The position numbers were made by a program, and so were the translations under genes. DNA of 23,788 bases from PALSA-607 sp036501485 (GTDB lineage Bacteria; Actinomycetota; Actinomycetes; Acidothermales; Acidothermaceae), in NCBI GenBank assembly GCA_036501485.1, contig DASYAG010000007.1, positions 1-23,788 of the forward strand. Direction: 5' to 3'. Shown in pieces: positions 1 to 7,000 of the stretch. Numbering within the stretch: position 1 is the first letter of the stretch; each line of letters begins with the position of its first letter. Under the pieces are notes generated by a model. The model did not search any database. It was not told where the DNA came from and saw only the letters and a program-made list of their open reading frames with translations.

Positions 1-1449
1 CACCACTGCATCGCTGAACTGGCCGTTTTGCAGGTTCCTCGAGATTGCGCTCGTGGCATCGGCGATTGCAGTCTCGACGACACCCCAGTACGCCAGCGCC
101 GGCGGTGCTGCGCCACCCGCCATGTACTTAATCGAGTCCGCGAGCCCCGCGTTGTTCTGTTCCGCGGCGGTGGCATCGACTGTCGACGGCACCTCGTTAA
201 ACGCCGTCGCCAGCAACTGCTCCGCAGGCAAGCTGGTGGCCACCTGCAAGAAGCGATAAGCGAGATCCTTCTGGCTTGACCACTTCGTGACGCCGAGGTT
301 CCACGAGAAGCTCAGCGTTTGGATTGGCGTCGTTCCCGTTGGCAACGAGGTTTCACCGTAGGGGACGCTCGGCATGCCCGCGAAGGCAATGTTGCCCTCC
401 GCCGGCTGCCCCTTTGAGACAGAGTTCACCTGGGCGGTCGTCAGGAGCAGCATCCCGAGTTTCCCTTGAGCGAACGACGCCATCTCCTGCGCCTGGGTCC
501 ACGTCAGACTTTGGGGCGGAGCGATCTTGAACTTGTTGTAGAAATCGAACCAGAAGTTGACAGCGGCCTGGACAGGTGCCGTGTTGAGACGCGAGGGAGC
601 CGACGAGGCGGTCGCGTCGACAAGGTCGCCACCACGCTGTTTCACCATCAGGTAAATTTCGTGCCACGGGTCGTACGGATCGAGAGGGTCAAAGCCGACC
701 CCGTACGTGCCGTTACCTAGTGCCGTGATCTTTTGGGCGTCGGTAACGAAATCGTTCCACGTTGTCGGCGGCGACGTGATGCCAGCTTGAGCAAACAGCT
801 TTGTGTTGTATGCCAAGAGGGTGTCACTGAGCCACTGCGCGACCATCGTTCCGCCGGTCAAAGACGCGGACGTTGCGAGTGGAAGAAAGCGTGACTGACC
901 TCCGAGCAACGTCCACTCATCCGGTGTGATCGTCTGGAACACTCCCGCACTATCGGCGGTAGCGACCAAACTGTTGGCGACCTGGAAGACGTCGGGCCCG
1001 GACTGGCTGGCGGAATCGGTCTCGATCGCCGTCAGTTCGCCGGTAGATCCCACGTACTCGGTGAAGCTGACGTTAGCCCCGGTCGCCGCCTTAAATGCCG
1101 CGGACACCAAGTTCTCCCACGCTGTTTGTTGCGCCTGCGGCTGGCCCCAGTTCTCAAGGAGAACGTGGATCGTCTTGCCGTTACCGCAGCCATTGCAGTC
1201 GGCTGTCGAGGCCGCGCTCGAACCCACGGCCGGAGCCGAGCTTGAGCCTGTACTTGAAGCGGGACTTGATCCGCTTGGCGTCGGCGCCGAGGCTCCGGAA
1301 GTGCTCGAAGCCGAACTCGAGCCGCTGCTGGGCGTCGATGCGGCTTGCTTTGAGCTTGAACTACACCCCGCGAGCACGGCCGCAAGGGCCACGCCGGCCG
1401 CGATGGATACCTTGCGCAGCCGTCGGCTGCCCTCGCGTGGTATTGCCAT
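1..1449 (-). CDS. Extracellular solute-binding lipoprotein of an ABC importer (3' end outside window)
   Basis: The reading frame is open from an ATG at 1449 to the window edge, 483 codons, so the C-terminus is missing. The N-terminus is a lipoprotein signal: basic residues 9-13, a hydrophobic stretch, then lipobox LAGC with the lipidated Cys at residue 29. Residues 30-84 are a Ser/Ala/Gly/Pro linker, followed by a CNGC pair at 85-88 and then a family 1 (sugar-type) binding-protein fold, with typical stretches such as ENWGQPQAQQTAW, GPDVFQVAN and LLAYNTKLFAQAGI. A GGAGAGGA ribosome site lies about 6 bases before the ATG. The protein should sit outside the membrane and pass a ligand to permeases presumably encoded beyond the left edge. 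The ligand is unknown. An operator-like site 80 bases upstream matches those near aceB, so a substrate linked to glycolate or glyoxylate metabolism is possible, but this is inference. Confidence 0.9.
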   Translation of the reverse strand, partial: MAIPREGSRRLRKVSIAAGVALAAVLAGCSSSSKQAASTPSSGSSSASSTSGASAPTPSGSSPASSTGSSSAPAVGSSAASTADCNGCGNGKTIHVLLENWGQPQAQQTAWENLVSAAFKAATGANVSFTEYVGSTGELTAIETDSASQSGPDVFQVANSLVATADSAGVFQTITPDEWTLLGGQSRFLPLATSASLTGGTMVAQWLSDTLLAYNTKLFAQAGITSPPTTWNDFVTDAQKITALGNGTYGVGFDPLDPYDPWHEIYLMVKQRGGDLVDATASSAPSRLNTAPVQAAVNFWFDFYNKFKIAPPQSLTWTQAQEMASFAQGKLGMLLLTTAQVNSVSKGQPAEGNIAFAGMPSVPYGETSLPTGTTPIQTLSFSWNLGVTKWSSQKDLAYRFLQVATSLPAEQLLATAFNEVPSTVDATAAEQNNAGLADSIKYMAGGAAPPALAYWGVVETAIADATSAISRNLQNGQFSDAVV

Positions 1450-1505
1450 TTCGTGTCCTCTCCAGCGTGCACTTCAGCGGTGCACGCCAATCAGCTGGAC
1501 CGGCC

Positions 1506-1529
1506 GAGACGACGTCTCTCGTGACGAGA
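1506..1529. repeat. Two abutting short palindromes in the solute-binding gene promoter region
   Basis: GAGAC-GAC-GTCTC occupies 1506-1518 and TCTCGT-G-ACGAGA occupies 1517-1529, the latter with perfect 6-bp arms. They directly precede the IclR-like site at 1530-1544, making 39 bases of consecutive dyad symmetry about 60-95 bases upstream of the start codon. They could be a second regulator's operator or leader-RNA hairpins. Confidence 0.4.
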
Positions 1530-1544
1530 TTCCGTATGGTGGAA
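1530..1544 (-). promoter_or_regulatory. Candidate IclR-family operator before the solute-binding gene
   Basis: Read on the minus strand the site is TTCCACCATACGGAA, an imperfect palindrome of the TTCC-N7-GGAA type seen for IclR-family regulators. It agrees with the site at 2683-2697 at 12 of 15 positions. An AT-rich TAGATATAAG stretch, a possible -10, lies immediately upstream in the direction of transcription, so a bound repressor would cover the start of transcription. The call rests on sequence similarity only. Confidence 0.45.
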
Positions 1545-1649
1545 ACTTATATCTACGATACGGTCAATGACTGGGAACGTTAGTGCTCGGCGCGCTCGCC
1601 GGTCAAGGGTTCGCGTATACCAATCCGGCACCGCAGGCAACGCGTCGAA

Positions 1650-2534
1650 TTAGCCGGCGGAGCGGCCTGAGAGCTGCTCGACCAGAAGCAACAACGCCGT
1701 GTGATCAAGCGCGCCGTGGCCCTGCGCCCTGAGGGCGCCCATGAGTTGGGCGACGACCGTTCCAAGCGGAATCGCAACGTTGGCCTGACGCGCGGCTGTC
1801 GTGACTATGCCCAGGTCCTTGTGGTGCAGGTCGACACGAAAGCCCGGCGCAAACTGACGGGCGCGCATCGCGGCCGCCTTCCGATCGAGTATTGCGTTGC
1901 CTGCGAGTCCTCCGGCAAGCACTCGGACGGCCGACTCCGTATCGACTCCATACGCCTCAAGGAACACGATCGCCTCCGCGACGAGTTCGATAGTCCCCGC
2001 GACGATCAGTTGATTAGCGGCCTTGACCGTCTGGCCGGCGCCGCTGGGACCGACCCTGACGACCGTCTTGCCCACCGCATCGAAAAGCGATCCTGCCGCG
2101 ACAAAGTCTTCGAGATCCCCACCGACCATGATCGACAGGGTGCCGTCAATGGCCCCTTGCTCACCGCCAGAAACTGGCGCATCGAGCACGCGGAATCCAG
2201 CCGCCTTGCCTTCGGCGGAGAGCTGCGCGGAAACGTCCGGCCTGATCGAGGAGAAATCGATCACGAGCGTGCCGGGATTCGCCGTCTCGAAGACTCCGTG
2301 CTCTCCGCGAAGTACAGCCTCAACGTCTGCCGAATCGGGAACCATCGTCGCGACGGCATCCGCGCCATTCACCGCTTCGGCAATGCTGGCCGCCGCTCGC
2401 CCACCCGCGGCGACTAGGCGGTTGATCTTCTCCGGGCTGCGGTTGTAGCCGATGACGTCAAACCCGGCGGAGACCATGTTGGCGGCCATTGGCGACCCCA
2501 TGACGCCAAGGCCGATGAACGCGACAGTCGCCAT
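1650..2534 (-). CDS. glxR: 2-hydroxy-3-oxopropionate (tartronate semialdehyde) reductase-like beta-hydroxyacid dehydrogenase
   Basis: The 294-residue product has the full length and motifs of the beta-hydroxyacid dehydrogenase family: dinucleotide-binding GLGVMGSPM at 8-16, an NR pair after the second strand at 31-32 (usually NADP(H)-preferring), substrate-binding DAPVSGG at 118-124 and the catalytic Lys171 in GAGQTVKAANQ. The family member expected in this setting reduces tartronate semialdehyde to D-glycerate in the glyoxylate carboligase route. 3-Hydroxyisobutyrate dehydrogenase is the main alternative, since the motifs do not separate the two. The ATG at 2534 is chosen because GAGGAG lies 9 bases upstream; the frame stays open further upstream, but that part is the antisense of aceB. 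It is divergent from aceB across 187 bases that hold two operator-like sites. No glyoxylate carboligase is in the window. Confidence 0.8.
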   Translation of the reverse strand: MATVAFIGLGVMGSPMAANMVSAGFDVIGYNRSPEKINRLVAAGGRAAASIAEAVNGADAVATMVPDSADVEAVLRGEHGVFETANPGTLVIDFSSIRPDVSAQLSAEGKAAGFRVLDAPVSGGEQGAIDGTLSIMVGGDLEDFVAAGSLFDAVGKTVVRVGPSGAGQTVKAANQLIVAGTIELVAEAIVFLEAYGVDTESAVRVLAGGLAGNAILDRKAAAMRARQFAPGFRVDLHHKDLGIVTTAARQANVAIPLGTVVAQLMGALRAQGHGALDHTALLLLVEQLSGRSAG

Positions 2535-2661
2535 AATCCTGTGCTCCTCAACTCGCTCTGATGTCTCCAACGGCGCAGCAAACGCGGGCCCATGCACCGA
2601 ACGTCGCAGCGATGGCTTCGGGACGAGGAGCTTGCACTGCGGTGCCGCAGGCTGTTGAATC

Positions 2662-2676
2662 TTCCAAGTAGCTGAA
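2662..2676 (+). promoter_or_regulatory. Candidate IclR-family operator, glxR/aceB divergent region, site 1
   Basis: TTCCAAGTAGCTGAA begins exactly 21 bases, two helical turns, before site 2 at 2683. It shares the TTCCA left half and the GAA right end with the other two sites but is the weakest copy. It falls between a possible -35 (TTGAAT, 2655-2660) and a poor -10 (TTTGCT, 2678-2683) for aceB. Confidence 0.35.
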
Positions 2677-2682
2677 GTTTGC

Positions 2683-2697
2683 TTCCACAATGCGAAA
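2683..2697 (+). promoter_or_regulatory. Candidate IclR-family operator, glxR/aceB divergent region, site 2
   Basis: TTCCACAATGCGAAA matches the minus-strand site at 1530-1544 (TTCCACCATACGGAA) at 12 of 15 positions. It ends 10 bases before the aceB ribosome site and lies between two divergent glyoxylate genes, which suits control by the IclR-family regulator at 8352-9134. Confidence 0.45.
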
Positions 2698-2721
2698 AAC
2701 TGTAACGGAGGTTGGATCGCT

Positions 2722-4305
2722 TTGACAACCATTTCTCCTGGTGCCGAGCTGACCATTCCTAGCGGAACGCCCGGGGCCGATGACGAAATCGTGACCCCTG
2801 AAGCCCTGGAATTCCTCGTCGACCTCCAGCGGAGATTCCAGGCAAGACGGGCCGAGCTGTTACAACTCAGAGTCGCTCGGCAGGCTCTCGTTGACGCGGG
2901 CGGGTCATTGGGGTTCTTGCCGGAGAGCGCTGAGGTTCGGGCCGGTGAATGGCAGGTCGCTACACCGGCCCCAGGCTTGACGGATCGGCGCGTGGAAATC
3001 ACGGGTCCCACGGACGCGAAGATGACGATCAACGCTCTGAATTCGGGTGCGAAGGTGTGGTTGGCGGATTTCGAAGACGCAAATACGCCGCTGTGGGAGA
3101 ACATGGTCGGCGGGCACCGTAGCTTGCGCGATGCGATTGCTGGCACGTTGGAATTCAACTCGCCCGACGGCAAGCACTACACGCTGCGCGACCCCGCGAC
3201 GATGCCGACGATCGTGGTCCGTCCACGCGGATGGCATCTGCCCGAGAAGCATCTTCTGGTTGACGGCGAGCCAATGTCGGGCAGCTTGTTCGACTTCGGC
3301 CTCTACATGTTCCATTGCGGGAAAGCACAACTCGAGGCGGGAAAGGGTCCGTACTTCTATCTCCCCAAGATGGAATCCCATCTGGAGGCTCGGTTGTGGA
3401 ACGACGTGTTCGTCCATACCCAAGCCGTGCTGGGTATCCCCCGCGGCACGATCCGGGCGACCGTACTCATCGAGACGATCTGGGCCGCCTTCGAGATGGA
3501 CGAAATTCTCTATGAGCTCCGCGAGCATTCGTCGGGGTTGAACGCAGGTCGGTGGGATTATCTGTTCTCCCTGATGAAAGTGTTCCGTTCGCGCGGCGCA
3601 GAATTCCTGCTGCCGGATCGCAACACGGTGACTATGACCGCACCGATGATGCGCGCCTATACCGACCTGCTGGTTGCCACCTGTCACAAGCGTGGCGCGC
3701 ACGCAATCGGCGGGATGGCCGCGTTCATCCCCAACCGGCGCGACGCTGCTATCAACGACATCGCCATGGCCAGGGTGCGCGCCGACAAGGAACGCGAGGC
3801 CGGTGACGGTTTTGACGGATCCTGGGTTGCCCACCCTGACCTAGTCGCACTGTGCAAGGAGGTCTTCACCTCCACTCTGGGCGACCAGCCCGATCAACGA
3901 GACCGGCTGCGTAGTGACGTCAACGTGACCGCGGACCAGATCCTCGACGCACGGTCGACACCCGGGGACATGACCGAAGAAGGCCTACGCAACAACATCA
4001 GTGTTGCTGTCCAATACCTCGCGTCCTGGCTGCGAGGCGGCGGGGCAGTAGCAATCAACAACATGATGGAAGACGCCGCGACGGCCGAGATCTGTCGTAC
4101 CCAGGTCTGGCAATGGATCAACAACAACGTCAAACTGAGCAACGGGACGACGGTGACTACCGCGCTGGTGTTCCGAATCCTCGACGAGGAGATCGCGGTG
4201 CTGGGAGACGGTTACGCAGACGCGCGCAAGACGTTTGAAGAGATCACCGTCGGAGGCGAGTTTGTTGACTTCCTGACGCTGCCCGCTTATGCGCGGATGC
4301 CATAG
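2722..4305 (+). CDS. aceB: Malate synthase, A type
   Basis: Condenses glyoxylate with acetyl-CoA to malate in the cytoplasm. The 527-residue length fits the A isoform (about 530) rather than the G isoform (about 720). Seen in the sequence: acidic DFEDANTPLWEN near residue 115, VRPRGWH near 170, a full match to the family signature REHSSGLNAGRWDYLF at about 267-282, and the catalytic Asp451 in MMEDAATAEI. The start is TTG at 2722, with GGAGG ten bases upstream and no better in-frame ATG nearby. The TAG stop shares its G with the GTG start of glcD (4305), so translation of the two is probably coupled. The gene heads the operon aceB-glcD-glcE-glcF and would remove the glyoxylate that GlcDEF makes. 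Confidence 0.95.
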   Translation: MTTISPGAELTIPSGTPGADDEIVTPEALEFLVDLQRRFQARRAELLQLRVARQALVDAGGSLGFLPESAEVRAGEWQVATPAPGLTDRRVEITGPTDAKMTINALNSGAKVWLADFEDANTPLWENMVGGHRSLRDAIAGTLEFNSPDGKHYTLRDPATMPTIVVRPRGWHLPEKHLLVDGEPMSGSLFDFGLYMFHCGKAQLEAGKGPYFYLPKMESHLEARLWNDVFVHTQAVLGIPRGTIRATVLIETIWAAFEMDEILYELREHSSGLNAGRWDYLFSLMKVFRSRGAEFLLPDRNTVTMTAPMMRAYTDLLVATCHKRGAHAIGGMAAFIPNRRDAAINDIAMARVRADKEREAGDGFDGSWVAHPDLVALCKEVFTSTLGDQPDQRDRLRSDVNVTADQILDARSTPGDMTEEGLRNNISVAVQYLASWLRGGGAVAINNMMEDAATAEICRTQVWQWINNNVKLSNGTTVTTALVFRILDEEIAVLGDGYADARKTFEEITVGGEFVDFLTLPAYARMP

Positions 4306-5762
4306 TGGATTCGCAGGTGATCGATCGTCTGCGCGATCAACTCGGTTCCGAAGCGGTCATTACCGATCGGCAGGAGCGGCGGACCTACGAATGCGATGGT
4401 CTGTCGCAGTTTCGTTCGATTCCCGCAGTTGTGGTCCTGGCGGATAGCGCCGCGAGCGTTTCCCGCGCAGTGAAGGTGTGCGCCGAGATGCAGGTGCCCT
4501 TTGTTGCTCGCGGTTCCGGGACTGGTTTGTCCGGCGGCGCGCTTCCCAATGCCGACGGCGTCCTGATCGTGATGTCCAGGATGCGAACGGTCCACGACGT
4601 GGATCTATCGAATCAGCGGGCAACAGTCGACCCTGGGGTCATCAATCTCGAGGTGACCCGACAGGCCGCCCCGGGCGGCTATTACTACGCGCCGGATCCG
4701 TCGAGCCAACAGATCTGTTCGATTGGCGGAAATGTCGCGGAGAACTCGGGAGGAGCCCACTGCCTGAAATACGGCTTCACAACGAACCATGTAACAGGTT
4801 TGCGAATCATCACTCCAGACGGCGAAGCCGTCGATCTTGGTGGCGGCAAGAGTCTTGATGCGCCGGGCTACGACCTGATGGGCGTATTTGTCGGCTCCGA
4901 AGGAACCCTCGGCATAACGACCGAGGTGACAGTGCGCCTGTTGCGGGCGCCCGAGGCCGTCGTCACGATGCTGTGCGGATTCGAGTCCACTGACGCCGCC
5001 GGCGCAGCAGTGTCGTCGATTATTGCCGCCGGCATCGTTCCGGCGGCAATAGAAATGATGGACTCCCTGGCTATCGAGGCGGCCGAGGCGGCAGTGGGTT
5101 GTGGCTACCCGGCAGGCGCCGGCGCGGTACTCATCGTTGAAATCGACGGCCCGGCCGAGGAAGTGGAGCATCTCTCGCCAGTTATCGAAGGACTCTGTCG
5201 CGACCGCGGCGCTTTCGAGGTCAGGGTGGCGCTCTCCGGGGAGGAACGTGCGCTGATCTGGAGAGGCAGGAAGTCCGCGTTCGCCGCAGTTGGCAGGATC
5301 AGTCCCGACTACATCGTCCAAGACGGCGTGATCCCGCGAACTGCACTGCCCGAGGTGCTGCGAGCCATCGAAGAACTTTCGCGCGATAGTGGCATTCGCG
5401 TAGCAAACGTGTTCCACGCCGGAGATGGAAATCTGCACCCGCTAGTGCTCTTCGACGATTCGATCGAAGGAGCTGGCGTTCGGGCCGAGGAAGTGTCGGG
5501 CGCGATACTTGAGCTGTGTGTGCGGCTTGGCGGCTCGATCACCGGAGAGCACGGCGTCGGTTCGGACAAGACGAAGTACATGTCAACGATGTTCACCGAC
5601 GAGGACCTCGACACAATGCAGTTGGTGCGTGACGCCTTCGATCCGAATAACCTTTCCAACCCCGGAAAGGTATTTCCCACCCCGCGACTATGTGGCGAGA
5701 GGCCTGGCCGTCGTCAGGGAGTTCATCCGTTGCAGGAGACCGGCATCGCGGAGATCTTCTGA
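4305..5762 (+). CDS. glcD: Glycolate oxidase, FAD-linked subunit GlcD
   Basis: Catalytic flavoprotein of the membrane-associated glycolate oxidase complex (glycolate to glyoxylate, electrons to quinone). The 485 residues show the FAD-binding PCMH fold (PFVARGSGTGLSGGALP near 64, CSIGGNVAENSGGAHCLKYG near 143, FVGSEGTLGITTE near 198), then the C-terminal oxidase domain with NVFHAGDGNLHPLVLFD and GGSITGEHGVG. The GTG start overlaps the aceB stop by one base, and the TGA stop overlaps the glcE ATG by one base. After the usual end (NPGKVFPTPR) there is a tail of about 25 residues. D-lactate dehydrogenase-type enzymes share this fold; the neighbouring GlcE and GlcF settle the choice in favour of glycolate. 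Confidence 0.95.
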   Translation: MDSQVIDRLRDQLGSEAVITDRQERRTYECDGLSQFRSIPAVVVLADSAASVSRAVKVCAEMQVPFVARGSGTGLSGGALPNADGVLIVMSRMRTVHDVDLSNQRATVDPGVINLEVTRQAAPGGYYYAPDPSSQQICSIGGNVAENSGGAHCLKYGFTTNHVTGLRIITPDGEAVDLGGGKSLDAPGYDLMGVFVGSEGTLGITTEVTVRLLRAPEAVVTMLCGFESTDAAGAAVSSIIAAGIVPAAIEMMDSLAIEAAEAAVGCGYPAGAGAVLIVEIDGPAEEVEHLSPVIEGLCRDRGAFEVRVALSGEERALIWRGRKSAFAAVGRISPDYIVQDGVIPRTALPEVLRAIEELSRDSGIRVANVFHAGDGNLHPLVLFDDSIEGAGVRAEEVSGAILELCVRLGGSITGEHGVGSDKTKYMSTMFTDEDLDTMQLVRDAFDPNNLSNPGKVFPTPRLCGERPGRRQGVHPLQETGIAEIF

Positions 5763-7000
5763 TGTCCGCTCGCGAAAGCCTTATTGACGCGTGCGGGGCA
5801 GAACACGTTCGCGACGCTACGAGTGCTGATGCGATCGGCGGCGTCAAAGCTACGTACGTAGTCTCGCCAGTCGACACCGATGCCGTGTCTGCCGTCATGG
5901 CTGCAGCAGCTGAACATGGTCTCGCGGTCGTGGTGCGCGGCGCCGCCACGAAGATCGACTGGGGCAATCCACCGACCAGAGTCGACCTCGTCGTCGACCT
6001 CTCCGCGATGAACGCGATACTCGAACATGCAGACGGCGATCTGATTGCGCGGGTGCAACCGGGTGTCGGACTGGCGACATTCCAAAAGGCACTCGCACCG
6101 GCACGCCAACGGCTGGCGGTCGATGAAGTCGTGCCTGGTTCGACAGTCGGCGGCATCATCGCCACAGGTCTTTCGGGGCCTTCGCGATTCCTCTATGGCG
6201 GCGTCCGGGATCTACTCATCGGCATCACCATCGTGCGTGCCGACGGGGTCGTCGCCCATGCGGGCGGCCGAGTCGTCAAGAACGTCGCGGGCTACGACCT
6301 GTGCAAGCTGTACACCGGCTCCTATGGAACGCTCGGCATTGTGACGGAGGCGATCTTCCGGCTCCATCCCATACCCGAAGCGTCCGCGTACGTCTCGATA
6401 GCCCTGCCAGACGAAGCCACCGCTGGTGCAAAGGTTGCTGAGGTTCTGGACTCTCAAGTTGTCGCGACCGCGGTTGAGATCGACCGGTCGGAGCCCGTTG
6501 GCCCAGTGACATTGTGCATCCTCATCGAAGGATTTGGGCCAGGCGTCAGCGCAAGGGCGTCGCGGCTCGTCGCGCTTCTAGGTCCAGACGCTCACGTCTC
6601 GGAACAACGACCGCAATGGTGGGGCACCCTTCCCGCGGGAGCCGCCAGCCTACGAATCACGGCTCAGCCCTCTGGGGTCCCGGCCGTATTGCAATCGGTG
6701 GCACGTGCGAGCGTCGATTGTGGGTTAACGGCTGCGATACGGGGTTCGGCCGGCACAGGCGTGCTGTACACGTCTGTGAGCCGCGGCGCGACCGCCGCGG
6801 TCGCTCGATTTGTCGATGCGGTAAGGGAAACGTGTACGGCCGAAGGCGGATCCGCAGTAGTGGTCAAGGCACCCGCAGCCGTCAAGTCCGTGGTCAATGT
6901 CTGGGGACGCATTCCCGCAATTTCGCTCATGCGTCGCGTGAAGACAAGTTTCGATCCGGAAAATCGACTCTCACCCGGTCGATTCGTCGGAGGGATTTAA
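5762..7000 (+). CDS. glcE: Glycolate oxidase subunit GlcE, FAD-binding
   Basis: Second flavin-fold subunit of glycolate oxidase, 412 residues. It has a PCMH-type domain (VVVRGAATKIDWGNPP near 57, VPGSTVGGIIATGLSGPSR near 124) and GRVVKNVAGYDLCKLYTGSYGT near 167, whose KNVAGYDLCKL core is characteristic of GlcE. The C-terminal half is divergent from GlcD. The ATG at 5762 is chosen because it overlaps the glcD stop (TGATG); the frame is open 24 codons further upstream, but that part lies within glcD. The stop TAA overlaps the glcF ATG by one base (TAATG). The protein should act only in complex with GlcD and GlcF. Confidence 0.92.
   Translation: MSARESLIDACGAEHVRDATSADAIGGVKATYVVSPVDTDAVSAVMAAAAEHGLAVVVRGAATKIDWGNPPTRVDLVVDLSAMNAILEHADGDLIARVQPGVGLATFQKALAPARQRLAVDEVVPGSTVGGIIATGLSGPSRFLYGGVRDLLIGITIVRADGVVAHAGGRVVKNVAGYDLCKLYTGSYGTLGIVTEAIFRLHPIPEASAYVSIALPDEATAGAKVAEVLDSQVVATAVEIDRSEPVGPVTLCILIEGFGPGVSARASRLVALLGPDAHVSEQRPQWWGTLPAGAASLRITAQPSGVPAVLQSVARASVDCGLTAAIRGSAGTGVLYTSVSRGATAAVARFVDAVRETCTAEGGSAVVVKAPAAVKSVVNVWGRIPAISLMRRVKTSFDPENRLSPGRFVGGI

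Noticed and set aside
926..1570. 214-codon plus-strand frame opposite the solute-binding lipoprotein
   Set aside because: Its Glu/Leu/Ala-rich repeats are simply the antisense of the Ser-rich linker; the lipoprotein frame has a signal, lipobox and ribosome site.
2535..3173. N-terminal extension of glxR in the same frame
   Set aside because: The dehydrogenase fold begins at the ATG at 2534 with a good ribosome site; the upstream part is antisense to aceB.
2905..3834. Long minus-strand open frame (309 codons) opposite aceB
   Set aside because: It lies entirely within the clearly identified malate synthase, its His/Arg/Val-rich translation has no motif, and it is the expected antisense shadow of a GC-rich gene.
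6514..6999. 162-codon N-terminal extension of glcF
   Set aside because: It is an out-of-frame reading of glcE; the ATG at 7000 overlaps the glcE stop as at the other junctions.
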